Shown here piece by piece: positions 1 through 12,059 of a DNA stretch of 64,000 bases. The stretch covers positions 4,786,501-4,850,500 of the forward strand of contig PUFA01000057.1 in assembly GCA_003508835.1 (NCBI GenBank). Reading direction: 5' to 3'. The notes below the pieces were generated by a model that worked only from the letters and a program-made list of their open reading frames with translations, searched no databases and was not told the DNA's origin. This DNA is from Eonycteris spelaea. Lineage: Eukaryota > Chordata > Mammalia > Chiroptera > Pteropodidae. The translations under genes and the position numbers were made by a program. The first letter of the stretch is position 1, and every line of letters starts with the position of its first letter.

Positions 1-2640
1 GATGCTTCTGATAATTTTTTCAAATGCTTTGATTACATATATTTAAAATAGGATTAAATAGGTAAAAGTAGATAAAATTATTTATATACTTTATAATATT
101 AAAAGAGTATTTATCTACCTTTTAGTAGAGTTTAAAATACTCTTAAGTGGAAAATGGAAAGCACATAGTAGGTGCCTTCCAATTACGCTTTTACATATAC
201 ATTATTTTTTCTTACAAAGTAAGTGTGGCTGTAATTATATATTTGTAACAGTCAGTTCAGTTATGTGATCTCTGGGACATACTTTGAAAGATTTGGTGAG
301 TGAAGCTTGGAAACAAAATCATCCCAGACTAGGATATACATATTTTGGACCAAATTTTAGATCTAAGAGGCATAAATTAATATAAGTATCTCTGTGATCT
401 ATTTCCATATTCATTGGCCTAGTTTTTAGTTCTTCAGGAGCAAGCCATGCAGCTTATAAGAGCCTCAATTTTTTTTGGATTCACATCACCATTGCCATAT
501 AACCTTAGGTAACTTTTTAAGGTTCTGTTTCAGTTTGCTCTCTGTCAAATAGTATTTATATAACAGAGTTGTGAAAAATAAAAAAATAAATATATTTAAA
601 GTTCTTAGAATAGCTTCTCAAACATAGTAATCTTTCAACAAGTATTGGCAACATTATATTTATATATATATATGTTACAATTACTGCTATTAATTGTATG
701 TGCTGTTTTTAGAACTCTACATACTAAGTCGTTGACATACATTAAGGTTAGAGAGTCTCAATTGCAGGTGAAGTTCAAAATATTTAGCAATGGATGCTTC
801 CCGGTTCCTAACCATCAATGTTAAAGCCTGACAGTACATCGTAGTAGCATGTACCAGTTGAATATTAAAAACAACTGGAGTATGTCATACAGGCAAGCAG
901 AAATGCCTCAGACTCTATGTCTCACCCTCATATACCAACAGGAGTTTAATAACTGGGTAGCCTGGCTTGAATACCGAACATAGATTTTTCTTGTGTCCCA
1001 GCTACTGGCTTTGTGTTTTATCCTCCTGTAGCTAAGACCTACAAAGGAATGCCTAATATCCATATTTTAGAGTGCTTTTGTCGGCATGGCCTATAAGAAT
1101 AATCATACGTATTTAATGAGTGCACATTTGAGAGTGATGAGGGCACAATTTATAATTATACCAAGATGATGGATCATGGTGCACCTGGGGAAACCAAGAT
1201 GTAGTCATTCTACTGAAAGTGTAGGAAGTCTTTTCTGTCTACAGATCAAAATTATACCTCTCACTTGTACTCAAAACTATTTGTTGAATTTTGATTCCTA
1301 AAGCATACTATTCTTAGAGTATCATTTTTTCTGGCCTTGTCACTCTCTTGTTAATTAGTATGAAAAAATCTTTGGAGTTACTCTTTAGAATATTTCCACA
1401 AAAAGTATATTCTTAGTCAACCTGAATAAACCCAGAGCATCTTCTAATTAAGTGCATTCTATTTTTCTCTGAAATACCTTCTCGACTAGCATAGTGATTC
1501 TCAAATTTTAATGTGCGTTGGAATCAAATATACATTATATTTGAATTAAAAACTGAATACTGCGTTTTAAAGGTGGTTTAAAAGATCTCCAGAGTTAATT
1601 TCGAAGATAGGTATCCGTGCTACTATATGAGATATGACTTTACTAAAAAACAGATCATGACAGTAGTTCATGTGGAATGGCACATGATCATACTTTGGGT
1701 AAACACTAGAGAAAGGCACTGCATAAGACTTCACTTCCAAATCATAAGCAACATAATGGGACTTTTGTTCAGATATTCCCATGTTTAAAATTTTATAGTA
1801 TCCCTCAGGATGTTAATAAATATTTATTGATTAAAGAGTCTAGCAGTCAAAAATTTTAGAAACTACAAGGCTAAAGTTAAACAGTTTTCTACAGTGCCGG
1901 ACTTCTCAGAGCCTTCCATATGCTAATTTGCATTGAGAAGTTCAAAGGTGATGGAAGCAGAAGACATTCCCACATTAATTGACCAAATCTTATTTTAAAA
2001 ACTTTTTTTTTGTTACATATTTTTATATACAACATTTTTAAAATCCTAACAAAATACAGTTTGGGAAACAATTCCACATCCTATCCAAAGAATTAAAAAA
2101 CATAGTTTAAAATTTTAATTATAATAAATCATACTCACTATTATAATACAAAATGAGCAATGGTAAAATTACATTAGAAAACAGGGTCTGAGTTTCCTAA
2201 ATTCATGGTGGTACAATGCTACTGAGTAAACATTCTCCCAAGTCTCAGAAAAAGGATGTAGCCTATCATAGCTTTTGACAATACATTTTCCTGAGCAGAA
2301 ATGTGTTGTCCTACCTCATCCTTAATAATGTTTGTCATCATCTATGCTTTCCACCACTGTTCCCAGAGAGTTATATTTCTTGAGACAGTGAGACAGAGAA
2401 TGTCTCAGCACTGCTTTACTCCCTAACAAAATGAAAGGAATAATTGACTAGCTAGGGGCAAAAATAGGAACATTTTTAAATCTAGTATAAAGACAAGGTT
2501 TCTTAACAAGCATTGATGGCATTTAATAGAAAGTTTGTCTTCCCATTTCATTTAGAAATTAGCCCTGATACTTTGTACCAGATGTGTCAAATTAAAGTGT
2601 AAAGGCAAACAGGTTATTTTCCTCAGGCAGAAAGGCAATA
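1..2640. other. Intronic sequence, mostly unassigned
   Basis: AT-rich sequence with no credible exon. A weak MIR-like stretch lies at about 480-600 (a CCTTAGGTAACTTTT-type core) and a MER5-like end at about 1490-1550 (agtgattctcaaattttaa). The rest I cannot assign. Short open frames here have no recognisable domains. Confidence 0.5.
480..600 (+). repeat. MIR-like SINE fragment (diverged)
   Basis: The order of an accttaggtaac core, a cagtttgctctctgtcaaat segment and a gagttgtgaaaa segment follows the MIR core and 3' part. Strongly diverged and without a clear 5' end. Confidence 0.4.
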
Positions 2641-2682
2641 ACACTCACATACACATGTGTGCATACACAAAAGCAACACATA

Positions 2683-2701
2683 CCACACACACACACACAC
2701 G
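2683..2701. repeat. Short (CA)n microsatellite
   Basis: About nine CA units; a perfect short tract. Confidence 0.9.
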
Positions 2702-2794
2702 CCATGTTCTGAGATTCAGCACAGATCTGTACAAGACAACATTTCTCCCAGCTTGATCTATGATATGCGATGTTTCTCTGATACTAGGAGACTC

Positions 2795-2829
2795 AAGACT
2801 TTCAAAGGACATAAGACTTTCAAAGACAT
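2795..2829. repeat. 18-bp imperfect tandem duplication
   Basis: The unit aagactttcaaaggacat is followed directly by aagactttcaaagacatg; the copies differ by one missing G. A local slippage or microduplication event. Confidence 0.8.
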
Positions 2830-4260
2830 GTTTCAAATGTCATTAAAGTGCTTCAGTTTACCTGTAAATCATTCGCCAATGTGGTCTAAGCCAACCACAT
2901 TTTGAAGCATAATCAATTACTGAATATTCACTCAATAACTCTATCCTAACTGTGTAATGAGACAGACATGTCTGTCCATCTCTTCCTCTGAGTAGGCAGT
3001 TGAGGCTTTGAGACCACTCTAAGCAGCAGGCACTGGGGTTCTCAGAATCTTTCTTTTCAGTTTCAGGAAAATAAGCAACCATCTTTTCTCATCCTGCAGA
3101 TGAGAGCTTTCTACTTTCTGGAGCTCCTTCTAACCAGAAGTCTGGTGTATATTAGTCTAGAAAACTTGGATCTACAGCTGTTTATTTATTACCTGTCACT
3201 GATATTTACCACAATCATCAGGTGGAGCTCAAGTGAACCCTTTCACACATTAGTCTTCTTCTTCTTAACAACACTCTTTGTTCATGGTCAAAGCCATTTC
3301 CCAGTTCTTCCTCCTTGCTTCCATCAAGGTTGAGCTAAGAGAGCATATCACACTCTGCTTCTTCTTTATTCCCCGAAACAGTGTCTTCTGACTTTATAAG
3401 CATCAATTCTTCCATCTCCACTAATGCCTTTCCCTCCTCCTACTTAATGAGTCTCCTTTCTGAAATATATTTCCTACTCAACAATCTCTCTTTTTCAAGT
3501 TTAAAGAAAACAGGGATTTGCTGTAGATCCATATGGTAACCACATGCCTTGGATTTTTAAGTACAATTCTAACTGCAGAGATTTCATTTTATTATCAGAC
3601 TGTATGATAGAATTTCTGGGAAAAAAAAACAAGCAAACAAAACCTTCTTCCTGAGCACAGACTCTCATGGGAAACTAGATTTGACTTCTGTCACCACAAG
3701 TATTTTGCTAGTTTTTAGGAGAAAAAAAGTGGAGGTGAGATTAAAAAAACTATATTTCCCTCTACCACCCTCAAAATATTTTTTCTTCAATGTCATGTCA
3801 TGTTTGCTATTTTTTCTTTATTTTGAAAATCCTTTCAGCAGTAATAAAAAGTATGTGCTAAGAGCTTTGTTCACAAATCCTAATTAGTTGAGCCGAATTA
3901 TAGTGACAATTTAAAAATGTTTAGTAGTACCCAAATACACCTTACTTAATTTTTCCAGTGACTCTTTAAGATGCAATATCTGTGAGGTGGTGCTACCTTC
4001 TATAACAACAATGTCAAACTTACGCAGGAGAAATGTATTTTCTCACATATCTAAAATCCATAGTGAGAGGTTATGTTCTGTTAGGGAACTCAAATGATAG
4101 AGGCTTGTGAGTTTCAACCTATGGTTCCCGAAGTTGTTTTGAATCTTGTCACCCAGTCAGCAAATAAGGAAGAGAGAGAAAGGGAAGGTTTTCATGGCCA
4201 GGACTGAATGTAGCACATATCACTTCTTTTCCAAGGGCCAAAACTCAGTCATGTGCCCTT
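2830..4260. other. Intronic sequence with no assigned element
   Basis: T/C-rich stretches at 3230-3480 and mixed AT-rich sequence. Several short open frames exist on both strands but none has family resemblance or paired splice sites that I can support. Confidence 0.45.
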
Positions 4261-4263
4261 CCC

Positions 4264-4264
<1 letters not shown>

Positions 4265-4311
<47 letters not shown>
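4265..4311. repeat. (CA)n microsatellite, about 23 units
   Basis: Perfect 47-nt CA/AC alternation; likely polymorphic in length. Confidence 0.97.
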
Positions 4312-4314
<3 letters not shown>

Positions 4315-4409
4315 TTCAGGAGAGGTCTTTCCTCAGTCCAGTCCTTCAAATTCCTCCTTCTGTGTAACTAAAGAAAGCGAAATGGATTTGAACAGCTACT
4401 CAGTTTCTT

Positions 4410-4530
4410 CCAGAGACAGGTGGTGGTATTATTTTTCCCTAAATTTACAAATGTGGCAACCAAGACTCCAGCTGGGTAACTTGCCCAAGGCTACAGAAGT
4501 ATAGAGGGCTAAAGAATAGACTTGAGTTGG
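4410..4530 (-). repeat. MIR SINE fragment, reverse orientation
   Basis: The segment aatgtggcaaccaagactcc followed by gctgggtaacttgcccaagg is the reverse-complement MIR core (consensus-like gaggaaactgaggc then taacttgcccaaggtca). Confidence 0.6.
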
Positions 4531-4539
4531 TGACTTGTC

Positions 4540-4583
4540 AAAAAAAAAAAAAAAAGAAAAAGAAAGAAAGAAAGAAAAGAAAA
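4540..4583. repeat. A-rich / (AAAG)n tract
   Basis: A run of about 16 A followed by aaag-type tetranucleotides. No SINE or L1 body could be recognised upstream, so it is listed as simple repeat only. Confidence 0.85.
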
Positions 4584-5259
4584 CTGCTCATTTTTGCATT
4601 TTTTTCTTTATGCCATAAGACTGCTTTGAATTAAGAAACAGGCACGTTAAGTCTTTATGGGATGCCAGCTAATCCCACAGGGAAACAATGAATAGTAAAT
4701 ACTTGTTATTTTTACATTTCTGTTTTCAAGGACAGCAGTATGTTTTAAGTTGTCTGCTGTTTTTTAAAGTCAGTAATGCCTAGAACTAAATGCTAATGTA
4801 TTTAGATTTTTGCATGCTGTGTTTTATACCAGACTCACTCTATAATTTTTGTTTTCATTTTTATATCTTTCCTTCTTCCAGAATCATATTTGAAATGATT
4901 TCCTCAAAAATGACACCTGTCATGAACAGCAGGGTCTTTACATAAGCTAATAAATGAGAATGTGTCACAGTGGAGCCACAAACAGAATTCTGATTCATGA
5001 ATTTGCTTATTGGTTTTCCTAGTTGCAGATATCTTATTCCATTTGGTCTAAGATCTCACACATTCATGTGTTATACAGACAGCAGTTTTAATGAGTCCAA
5101 GGTCAAATGTATATATTTTAACTGTATACGAATCAGCTAACTTTGCATAGGTGAAAGTTCACAGCCATATTGATATATCATACTTGAATAAGATCTCATT
5201 TCAAAAGTCAAGTAAAGGGTGACAGCTCCTATGGTCTACTGACCTTACCAGACAAAGCA

Positions 5260-5560
5260 AAACAAACAGATCACAGCCCACTCTTTGAATTCCTATAATA
5301 CCTTCATATTTGCACAAAATAAAGTGCAAATACCTGACTATTACCTGTAAGGTTCACCATTACAGACTTTCCCCTCCCTCCATTTCTATGTTACAGGGTA
5401 CCCTCTCCATCACTGTGCCTTAGTCTCATTGTTGCATTCTCTGGTCATGCTTTAGGGCCCTGATGCACTAAACTTCCATCCCAGCCCCCTGTTCATTACT
5501 TCATGTCACTTAATGCCATCTGTAACTATGTAAACCTCTTTTCTCTTTTGCATAGTTACT
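5260..5560 (+). repeat. L2-like LINE fragment (uncertain)
   Basis: The sequence order (ttgaattcctataatacc, cttgtaaggttcac-like, then ccttagtctcattgttgcattctc) resembles the L2 3' region, but matches are weak. Confidence 0.35.
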
Positions 5561-5699
5561 TTTTGTCCAGCTCCTCCTTTGCAATTAAGTTTTGGGTGGG
5601 GAAGAGACAGTAACTATGTTGTTCATCATTTTATTGCTAGTGATTAGTTCACAGTCTGACCTACAGCAAGTGCCAATTAAAAATGTGGTGTTTGTTATG

Positions 5700-6230
5700 G
5701 TTTTCCACAAATATTTATTCGATTTTAACTCTTCATAAGACCTTCTGTGATATGAAGAGAATGTAGTTCTTGCCCTCAAGATATTTACAATCTAGGTGGA
5801 AAAATTAAATATGCAGGTGTGTGTTACATAACTAATATCGGCAACGATATAATAATAATGGCTGATATTTATCTAACCCTTATTACACACCAGATCCTAT
5901 TCTAACTTTGTATGTTTTCACTCACCCCACTCTCATCTATGATATAAATACAATATCATTCCATTCTGCAGACAAGGACAGTGAAGCATAGAGCAACAGG
6001 GTAAGTGTTATGGAGCCACAAAGCTAGAATGCAAGACAGCTAACAAAACAGACAGAGTGTGACAAGTACCAAGGAAGGATTTTACTTAAATATATTGAAG
6101 GAACTTGGGGTCAAGGAGCTTCTCTGGCCTGACATTATCTGTGAAATATAGGAAACGAATATGAGATTTGAGTTGGGATCTGAAGACACACAAGTGTAAT
6201 GAAGTAGAAAGAAGCTGTTTTCATTGAGAA
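5700..6230 (-). repeat. L2 LINE fragment, reverse, interrupted by a MIR
   Basis: The left part (acaaatatttattcgatt, then cttgccctcaagatatttac, tctaggtgg) is reverse L2. The right part (gtgacaagtaccaaggaagg, aaggagcttctctggcctga) continues reverse L2. A reverse MIR lies between them. Confidence 0.5.
5850..6045 (-). repeat. MIR SINE, reverse, nested in L2
   Basis: Begins with ataataatggctgatattta, followed by cttattacacaccagatcct and gacaaggacagtgaagcata: the reverse MIR order over nearly full length. Confidence 0.6.
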
Positions 6231-6724
6231 GAAGGTATCCATGAAATGTAGGAAGTAGGACATCAAAAAACCTATTTTAATTACAATAAATAGATTGGCT
6301 TAAATGATGGATCTATCCATCCACTCATTAATCAGTTACAAAGTTAGAGCCCTGATTATGGAAACTCTGAGTGCCAGGCTAAGAAATTTGGGTCAAATCA
6401 ACATAAAGCAAAAATTTTCAACCATTGGATATTGTTTGGGTGTAAGTAGATTTTTAGTGTGGCAGCTGTGAACAAATTCATCATTCTCTTTCTTCCTCTA
6501 ATTCTTTCTCAGAACATCCTCCTGATTATACCTAATTAGACTCTTTTTTTCCCAGCCACCCTTATTAGCATTTGTAGATGCTTCTCTACAAGCCAAATTA
6601 GATTTTCTAGTTTCTGATGAACTGTCCTTTGGCAAGCTGCAGTTTCCCATCCTCATAACTCTGGCCTTTAAATAAACATGTCTTTTATTATTTGTATGTC
6701 AGAGCAATACTAACTTCTGTAAAA

Positions 6725-7060
6725 CAGTACTGTCCAACAGAAATAAATGTGAGCCACAAATGAGAGCCACATATGTAATTAAATTTTCTAATAGCCACAT
6801 TAATGAAGAGAAAAGAGACAGGCAAAATTGTTTTAATAATACATTTTATTGAACCAATATATCCAAAATATAATAATTTCAACATGTAGTTAATATAAAA
6901 TTATTGATGAGATATTTTACATTCTTGTTTTTTATACTAAATTTGTGAAAAACAGTGCATATTTTACACTTACAGAACATGTCATTCAGACTTGCAAATT
7001 TGCAAGGACTCGTTGGCCACCTGTGGCTAGTGGCTAATAATGTATCGGACGGTGTCTAGA
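6725..7060 (+). mobile_element. Nonautonomous hAT-type DNA transposon (Charlie-like)
   Basis: The left end acagtactgtccaaca pairs with the reverse complement of the right end (agacaccgtccgatacat), giving diverged terminal inverted repeats. Inside are gagccacatatgtaatt, tagccacatt, an A/T-rich centre and the hallmark ggccacctgtggctagtggc near the right end. About 335 bp and without a transposase frame. Confidence 0.65.
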
Positions 7061-7440
7061 ATTAGCTTGAGAAGAATATGTTGTAACAATGAAATATTAC
7101 TGTTAGTTGTAAAGTTTTATTCTTTAGGAATTCTTGCCTGCAGGATTAATGCAAACACAGTGATATGACCATGGCCTTTCTTAATATTCGGACAGGTTTT
7201 TTTCTGGATACATGTCAAGCTGCAAAGATTTCCAGATTTTTTAAAAGATCCAGTATACTTACTGTTAAGGAGGACATGCTCTGAAAATGGCTCTCACATC
7301 TTTATATATTGACATATTGATACACATCTTATAGATTCAGCCACTCATAGAGTTTTGTGTCTTTCCACACCACAGATGAGATGCTGCCCTCCCTGCAACG
7401 GAAAATGCATGGGAAGTTCATATAAGGATACCTATTTTTA

Positions 7441-7513
7441 AAATCCTACTTTAAATCAAAGTTGACTTAGAGAAAAGAAAGGCACACAGATGGGCTCCGA
7501 TTAACAAACTTAT
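7441..7513 (+). repeat. Direct repeat, copy 1 of 2 (about 72 bp)
   Basis: Starts aaatcctactttaaatcaaa and contains cacacagatgggct then gattaacaaactta. It matches the block at 8140-8213 at roughly 80 percent by eye. I do not recognise the repeat family. Confidence 0.8.
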
Positions 7514-7524
7514 TTTTGTGGTAG

Positions 7525-7700
7525 TCCTTAAAGAGTGGTCCCTGGAGCAGCAGGAGCAGCGTCACCTGGGAACTTGTTAGAAATGCAAATTCTCAGGCCT
7601 GGCCTCATAGGTAAGCAATTAGAGACTCTGAGGGCAGGCCTCTCAGTCTGTGTGCTAAAGCCCTCCAGGGGATCTCTTTGCACCTTAATGTTTAAGAACC
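7525..7700 (+). mobile_element. MER5A-type hAT MITE
   Basis: Near-consensus internal words: gtggtccctggagcagcagg, gtcacctgggaacttgttag, aaatgcaaattctcaggcct, agccctccagg and a terminal tttaagaaccagc. Confidence 0.85.
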
Positions 7701-7854
7701 AGCTATAGAAGGAAATAAGTTGAGGGCAAATTAGGGGGAGGCAGTAAGTGTTGAATGTTTGAAAAGAGAAAACAAAATTTTTTTTCATTCTTCAAATAAG
7801 ACTCACCATGGGATCTATTGACATGGCCAGCCTTCATAGCAATTAAAATCCACT

Positions 7855-8139
7855 TTCACAGTATGAAGGGATATCACCAACATAATGCTGAGCAAAAGAA
7901 ACCAAACACGGAAGAGTTCGTATTATGTATAATTCTATTCATATAAATTCTGAAAACAGGAACAACTGGTATATGCTGTTGAAAGTCAGAGGGATGATTT
8001 TTGGAGTGAGTAATGCCTGGAAGGGAGGATGAGCAGGGCTTCCAGGATGCTAGATGTGTTGTTTCTTGAGCTGATGCTGCTTATACAGGATTGTTCAATT
8101 TGTGATAATTCATCACACTGTACCCTTACGAAATTTTAG
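7855..8139 (+). mobile_element. L1 3' end fragment (L1M-like)
   Basis: Typical L1 tail order: cataatgctgagcaaaagaa, an attctattcatataaattct stretch, then a tagatgtgttgtttcttgag stretch. No coding capacity. Confidence 0.65.
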
Positions 8140-8213
8140 AAATCCTACTTTAAGTGAAAATTGAGTTAGTTATAGAAAATAAATGCACACAGATGGGCTT
8201 TGATTAATAAATT
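8140..8213 (+). repeat. Direct repeat, copy 2 of 2 (about 74 bp)
   Basis: Starts aaatcctactttaagtgaaa and contains cacacagatgggct then gattaataaatta. It matches 7441-7513 with a short insertion (gtta). Confidence 0.8.
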
Positions 8214-8352
8214 AAATGTTTTAGCTTTTCTTTTCTTTGTATGTTTATCTTCAATGAAAAGTTAACAATTCAACGTTTTTTACAAATATTATGATTGCAT
8301 CTTTTTAGAATAGTGTCTAGTAATGTAAATAACATACACTACAGTTCAGTAG

Positions 8353-8354
<2 letters not shown>

Positions 8355-8403
<49 letters not shown>
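8355..8403. repeat. (CT)n microsatellite, about 24 units
   Basis: 49-nt uninterrupted CT alternation, a homopyrimidine tract on the + strand. Confidence 0.97.
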
Positions 8404-8406
<3 letters not shown>

Positions 8407-8409
8407 TGC

Positions 8410-9685
8410 ACCTCTTACACCTTAAGGCCTCCCCTTAAGGTGACTCCCTTTAGTACCTCTCAGGATTAGAGGATGAGCATAAGCTGCATTTATGCTCTCC
8501 TGTGTCTTCTATTTAATTAAGGTCCTTCCCTCCCTCTTGGGCTCTGCTGTGTTATCCTTTTCTTGTCTTCAGCTGGCTTCAGACCTATCTCTTGAAATTG
8601 ATTATTAAGTATTTACAGTAAAATGGCCTAAAGCAGGATCCTGCCAAAGGAAATCTACATTTTAAAAAGTCCCTAAAGACAGGGCAAATTTCAAGTCCCA
8701 AAAGAATAAAATGCTCCTCTGAGAATGATGAAAGAACAAGGTAGGTATTTTGGAACTGATGGTCTTACCTGGTGTTCCTTTATATTTCACAACAAGCAGT
8801 CATCAGGTCATCAGCTTCAACTACTGATGCAGTTATGTTTAGATATGTTTTCCTTACCAGTGACACAGAGAACAGTAGCACAATGTATGCATAGCAAATG
8901 GAATGTGATGCTGGCCTAAATAGGGTGCAGTGTTTCAGAAAGAAGTACTATAGCCTAAAGTTTTGCTAATTCTGTTTGCAATGGTCTTTATCAGGTAAGG
9001 TCACAAAATAACAGGTGACCCCAAATGTGTCTGAGGGTTATTCCATTCTCACATAGTAGACAACAAAGCTCCTTCTCATTTTTTTTTAAACCAATATTAT
9101 AATGTCAGAGATTTTCAGTTATTAAACTACTTGCTTTATCTTTATCTTTTTTTTTTTTTTGAAACTTAAAATTTAATTCTCTACTATAAATGGAACTGAT
9201 ATTCTGCCAGTATACCCTGGTATTGCTGCAAGTATTTTTAAAATACTGAAATATTTTTGTGTTTGACAAGCACTGAGTTAACACCCCTCCTTGCAAATAA
9301 TTCTCACCACCACCCTGCCATCCCAGGCACACCAGCAGACCCCAGGACCTGCTCCAGTGCTTGGGACATTCCATTGTGATTGGCCAACATTAATGCCAAT
9401 TATCAAGCATTTAGAATATTATCCCAGATTCTCTTATCACTTCTTTATCATTACTATTCAAACACTGACTATTTGATGCAGGTTAAGGGCTAATAAAAAC
9501 TGATTTAAGAAAATTGGAATGAGGAAAGGGAACCTTGAAATCAAAGAAGATTCCATTTCTAAATCCATGTTGAAATTCTGTTCAGATATGCAGCCTAAAT
9601 ACCAGCTCAAATAGCTAATATTCAGAGGTCAAATAAATCATCCAAATAGCCATGTGCATAAATGCATGTCAGTATTATAGACAAA
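8410..9685. other. Intronic sequence with no assigned element
   Basis: Mixed sequence; a T run at about 9149-9162. A short CA/CC-rich stretch at 9281-9370 has no splice or family signature I can support. Confidence 0.45.
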
Positions 9686-9689
9686 ATGT

Positions 9690-10065
9690 TTTTCTACCCA
9701 AACACAAACAAATTCCATATGTTGAGATATAGCCAATTGATGGTGTTTGGAGGTGAAGCCTTTGAGAATTAATTTGGGTTAGAATAGGTCCTGAGGGTGG
9801 GGCCCTCATGATGGGATTAGTGGCCTTATTTAGAAGAGGAAGCAAGAGGGATCTCGATTTCTGTCTCTCCACACATATGCACTGAGGAAAGGCCAGGTGA
9901 GGACATAACAAGAAGGCTTCCTTCTGCAAGCCAGGAAAAAGACCCCCACCAGAAACTGAATCAGCTGTACCTTGATCTTGAACTTCTCCAGAACTATGAA
10001 AAAACAAACTTCTGTTGTTTAAGTCATCTCACCTATGGTATTTTGTTATGGTAGCCTGAGCAGAC
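9690..10065 (-). mobile_element. MLT1-type (ERVL-MaLR) solo LTR, reverse
   Basis: Follows the reverse MLT1/MaLR order: attccatatgttgagatata, gtgtttggaggtgaagcctt, a ggtggggccctcatgatggg segment, gaacttctccagaactatga, tctgttgtttaagtcatctc and a tattttgttatggtagcctg-type end. Highly diverged; no internal viral genes. Confidence 0.75.
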
Positions 10066-10069
10066 TAAT

Positions 10070-11325
10070 ATCATAAGTTATGGAATTAGGAAAATCTATA
10101 ATAATAATTTCTATAACTTAATAATTAAACAATATAATATAGTAGTGGATTAAAATAAAATTTTCCTAGAAATAGAAAATAATACTTTTAAGTAAATCCT
10201 CCTTCCCAAGATCCTCATATAATAGAATTTTGCAATATTTTTTAAATACAGTTTTCTCAGTTTATGAGCAAAACATTGCCCTCGTCATACAAATGCCTCT
10301 ATACACCCCATTTCTTGTAATATCAGATGTCACCTGATTTTTTTCTACCAGGGTCATTTCTGAAAATGAGGTGTACTGAACTTTTTTATTCTACATGACC
10401 AGGCTGTTCCCCTCTTTAACTTTTTCTAACTTTCTTGGTCCAGTACTTTCAATCTGTGTACAAGGTTCACGAGGTGTTATACACTTGAAACGACTAAAAC
10501 TGTGAGTGTTTTTTAAAGAGTGGATTTCAAATAATGCCATACATTTAAATATAATATTTGTAGAAAAAATAAAAATAATATTCTAGAAATGTTTAAAGTA
10601 TATGTACACATTAAAATTAGATAATTAACTTGCAAAAACCACAAAGTGAGTCTAACTCTTGAGTTATGTGAAAGTGACACACATTAAGGTCACCTCAGTT
10701 GGCAGAACAGTCAGAGAGTAAAGGAACCGCCATTTCATTAATCTCAAGAACTGGGAGGCAACTGCAGTTCTAGCAGTTCCTCTAGAAACTCTAATAGTCA
10801 TCCATTTAAGAAGTAGCCAAGACTCTCACTACTTTCTTTTCCTCTTTGTACACTTATAATGTTACAAGTAACTCTTTGTGCTTCTTTGTTCTACCCCATC
10901 CATGGCTGTGTTCCTCCATTCACTTTCAGTGACTCTCTGCCTTTCACTCTGCACTTTAAAACTTTTTTTTTTGTAGAAGTTACCACCAAACACTCCAAGA
11001 CAAAGGAATTGATGGATTCCTTTCATTTTAACAGAATATTTGTTCTCTGCTAGGTAAGCTCTCATGATAGGCTGGTCCACCTATAGATGACTGCCCAGGG
11101 TCCATCCCTCATCAATTGTCTGTGATCCAGCTCTCAAGATTATATGATATAAAACATGGGAACCTCTTTCTCCAAATTTCCCTAATCAGGAAGCAGGCAC
11201 TTTTCCAAACGTTTCCTAATGAAAGGCTGGGTGGTATAAGAGAGCTACATATCAAAAGAGTAGGGTGAACATTTAAACTTTTGCTACTAAATAGCAGAAG
11301 ACAGGTTAGTGACTATCTTGACTGT
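10070..11325. other. Intronic sequence, unassigned
   Basis: AT-rich to 10650, then mixed. An aggtgttatacacttgaaac segment near 10480 recalls an L1 tail but is too short to assign. Confidence 0.4.
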
Positions 11326-11329
11326 ATTA

Positions 11330-11680
11330 GTTTCAGTTTTCAAAAAGGAAATCCTGAGACAACACTGTGGGTGCAACTGGTTTATTTAGAAAGTAATCCT
11401 AGGAAGCAAAGGTGAAGGGTAAGGAATTGGAGCCTGGAAGGGAGGTACATTAACAAGCAGATTACTGATGAAGGGAACTGGGATGCCTTTCCTTAACGTG
11501 TGTTCAGAACTGTCTCCTTAAGGGGTGAGGAAATGGGGTTTCATCTCCTGAATCTTTTGGGGAGTCAGGAGTTGAATATATAGCTCCTAGGTATTTCTGG
11601 CCCATCTGGGACAAGAATGCCTTCAAAGTCTCGGAAATCAGCTCATCTCATAAAACCACCTGCTCCTATCTCAGGGATAA
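11330..11680 (+). repeat. Unclassified old LTR-like repeat, copy 1
   Basis: Contains atcctgagacaacactgtgg, gtttatttagaaagtaatcc and taggaagcaaaggtgaaggg. The same word order occurs at 55490-55620 (atcctgagacagac, tagtttatttgggag, ccaggaagcac), so the two are related copies of one family that I cannot name. Confidence 0.5.
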
Positions 11681-11839
11681 TCCAGTGGGATATGAGTTGG
11701 CTGCTGTTTGCTATTAGGCCTAGCTGACATAAGCTGTTTCTATTCTAGCTACTCTAGCTCTGGAGAGATCTGTCCTCTTTAGATCTCAGAGATGGGGGTG
11801 AGCTGAGAAGAACTGAGAGAAAGAGATTTAATCCAGCCT

Positions 11840-12055
11840 GGGACATTCAATTCAACAACACCATGGGATTATTTAGAATGGCCGAAAATTGGATTTAATT
11901 TGAATGTACAATAAAAGAAGCATAGTAAAATAGCTTGTGGTAGATCCACATAATGAACAACTGGTAAACCATCAAAAATATAGAATTATATTCAGTAACA
12001 TGTGGGAAAGTTGAAGAAAAAAAAACATAAAAAAGTAAATACATTCATTTTAATT
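11840..12055 (+). mobile_element. L1 3' fragment (L1M-like)
   Basis: L1 tail words: ttatttagaatggccgaaaa, a tggtagatccacataatgaa segment and an A-rich end at about 12015-12045. Confidence 0.6.
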
Positions 12056-12059
12056 TAGG

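Noticed and set aside
4540..4583. Poly-A tail of a young SINE
   Set aside because: No SINE body, A/B box or target-site duplication could be recognised upstream.
9690..10065. Possible intact endogenous retrovirus
   Set aside because: Only a solo LTR of an ancient MaLR-type family; no gag, pol or env sequence beside it.
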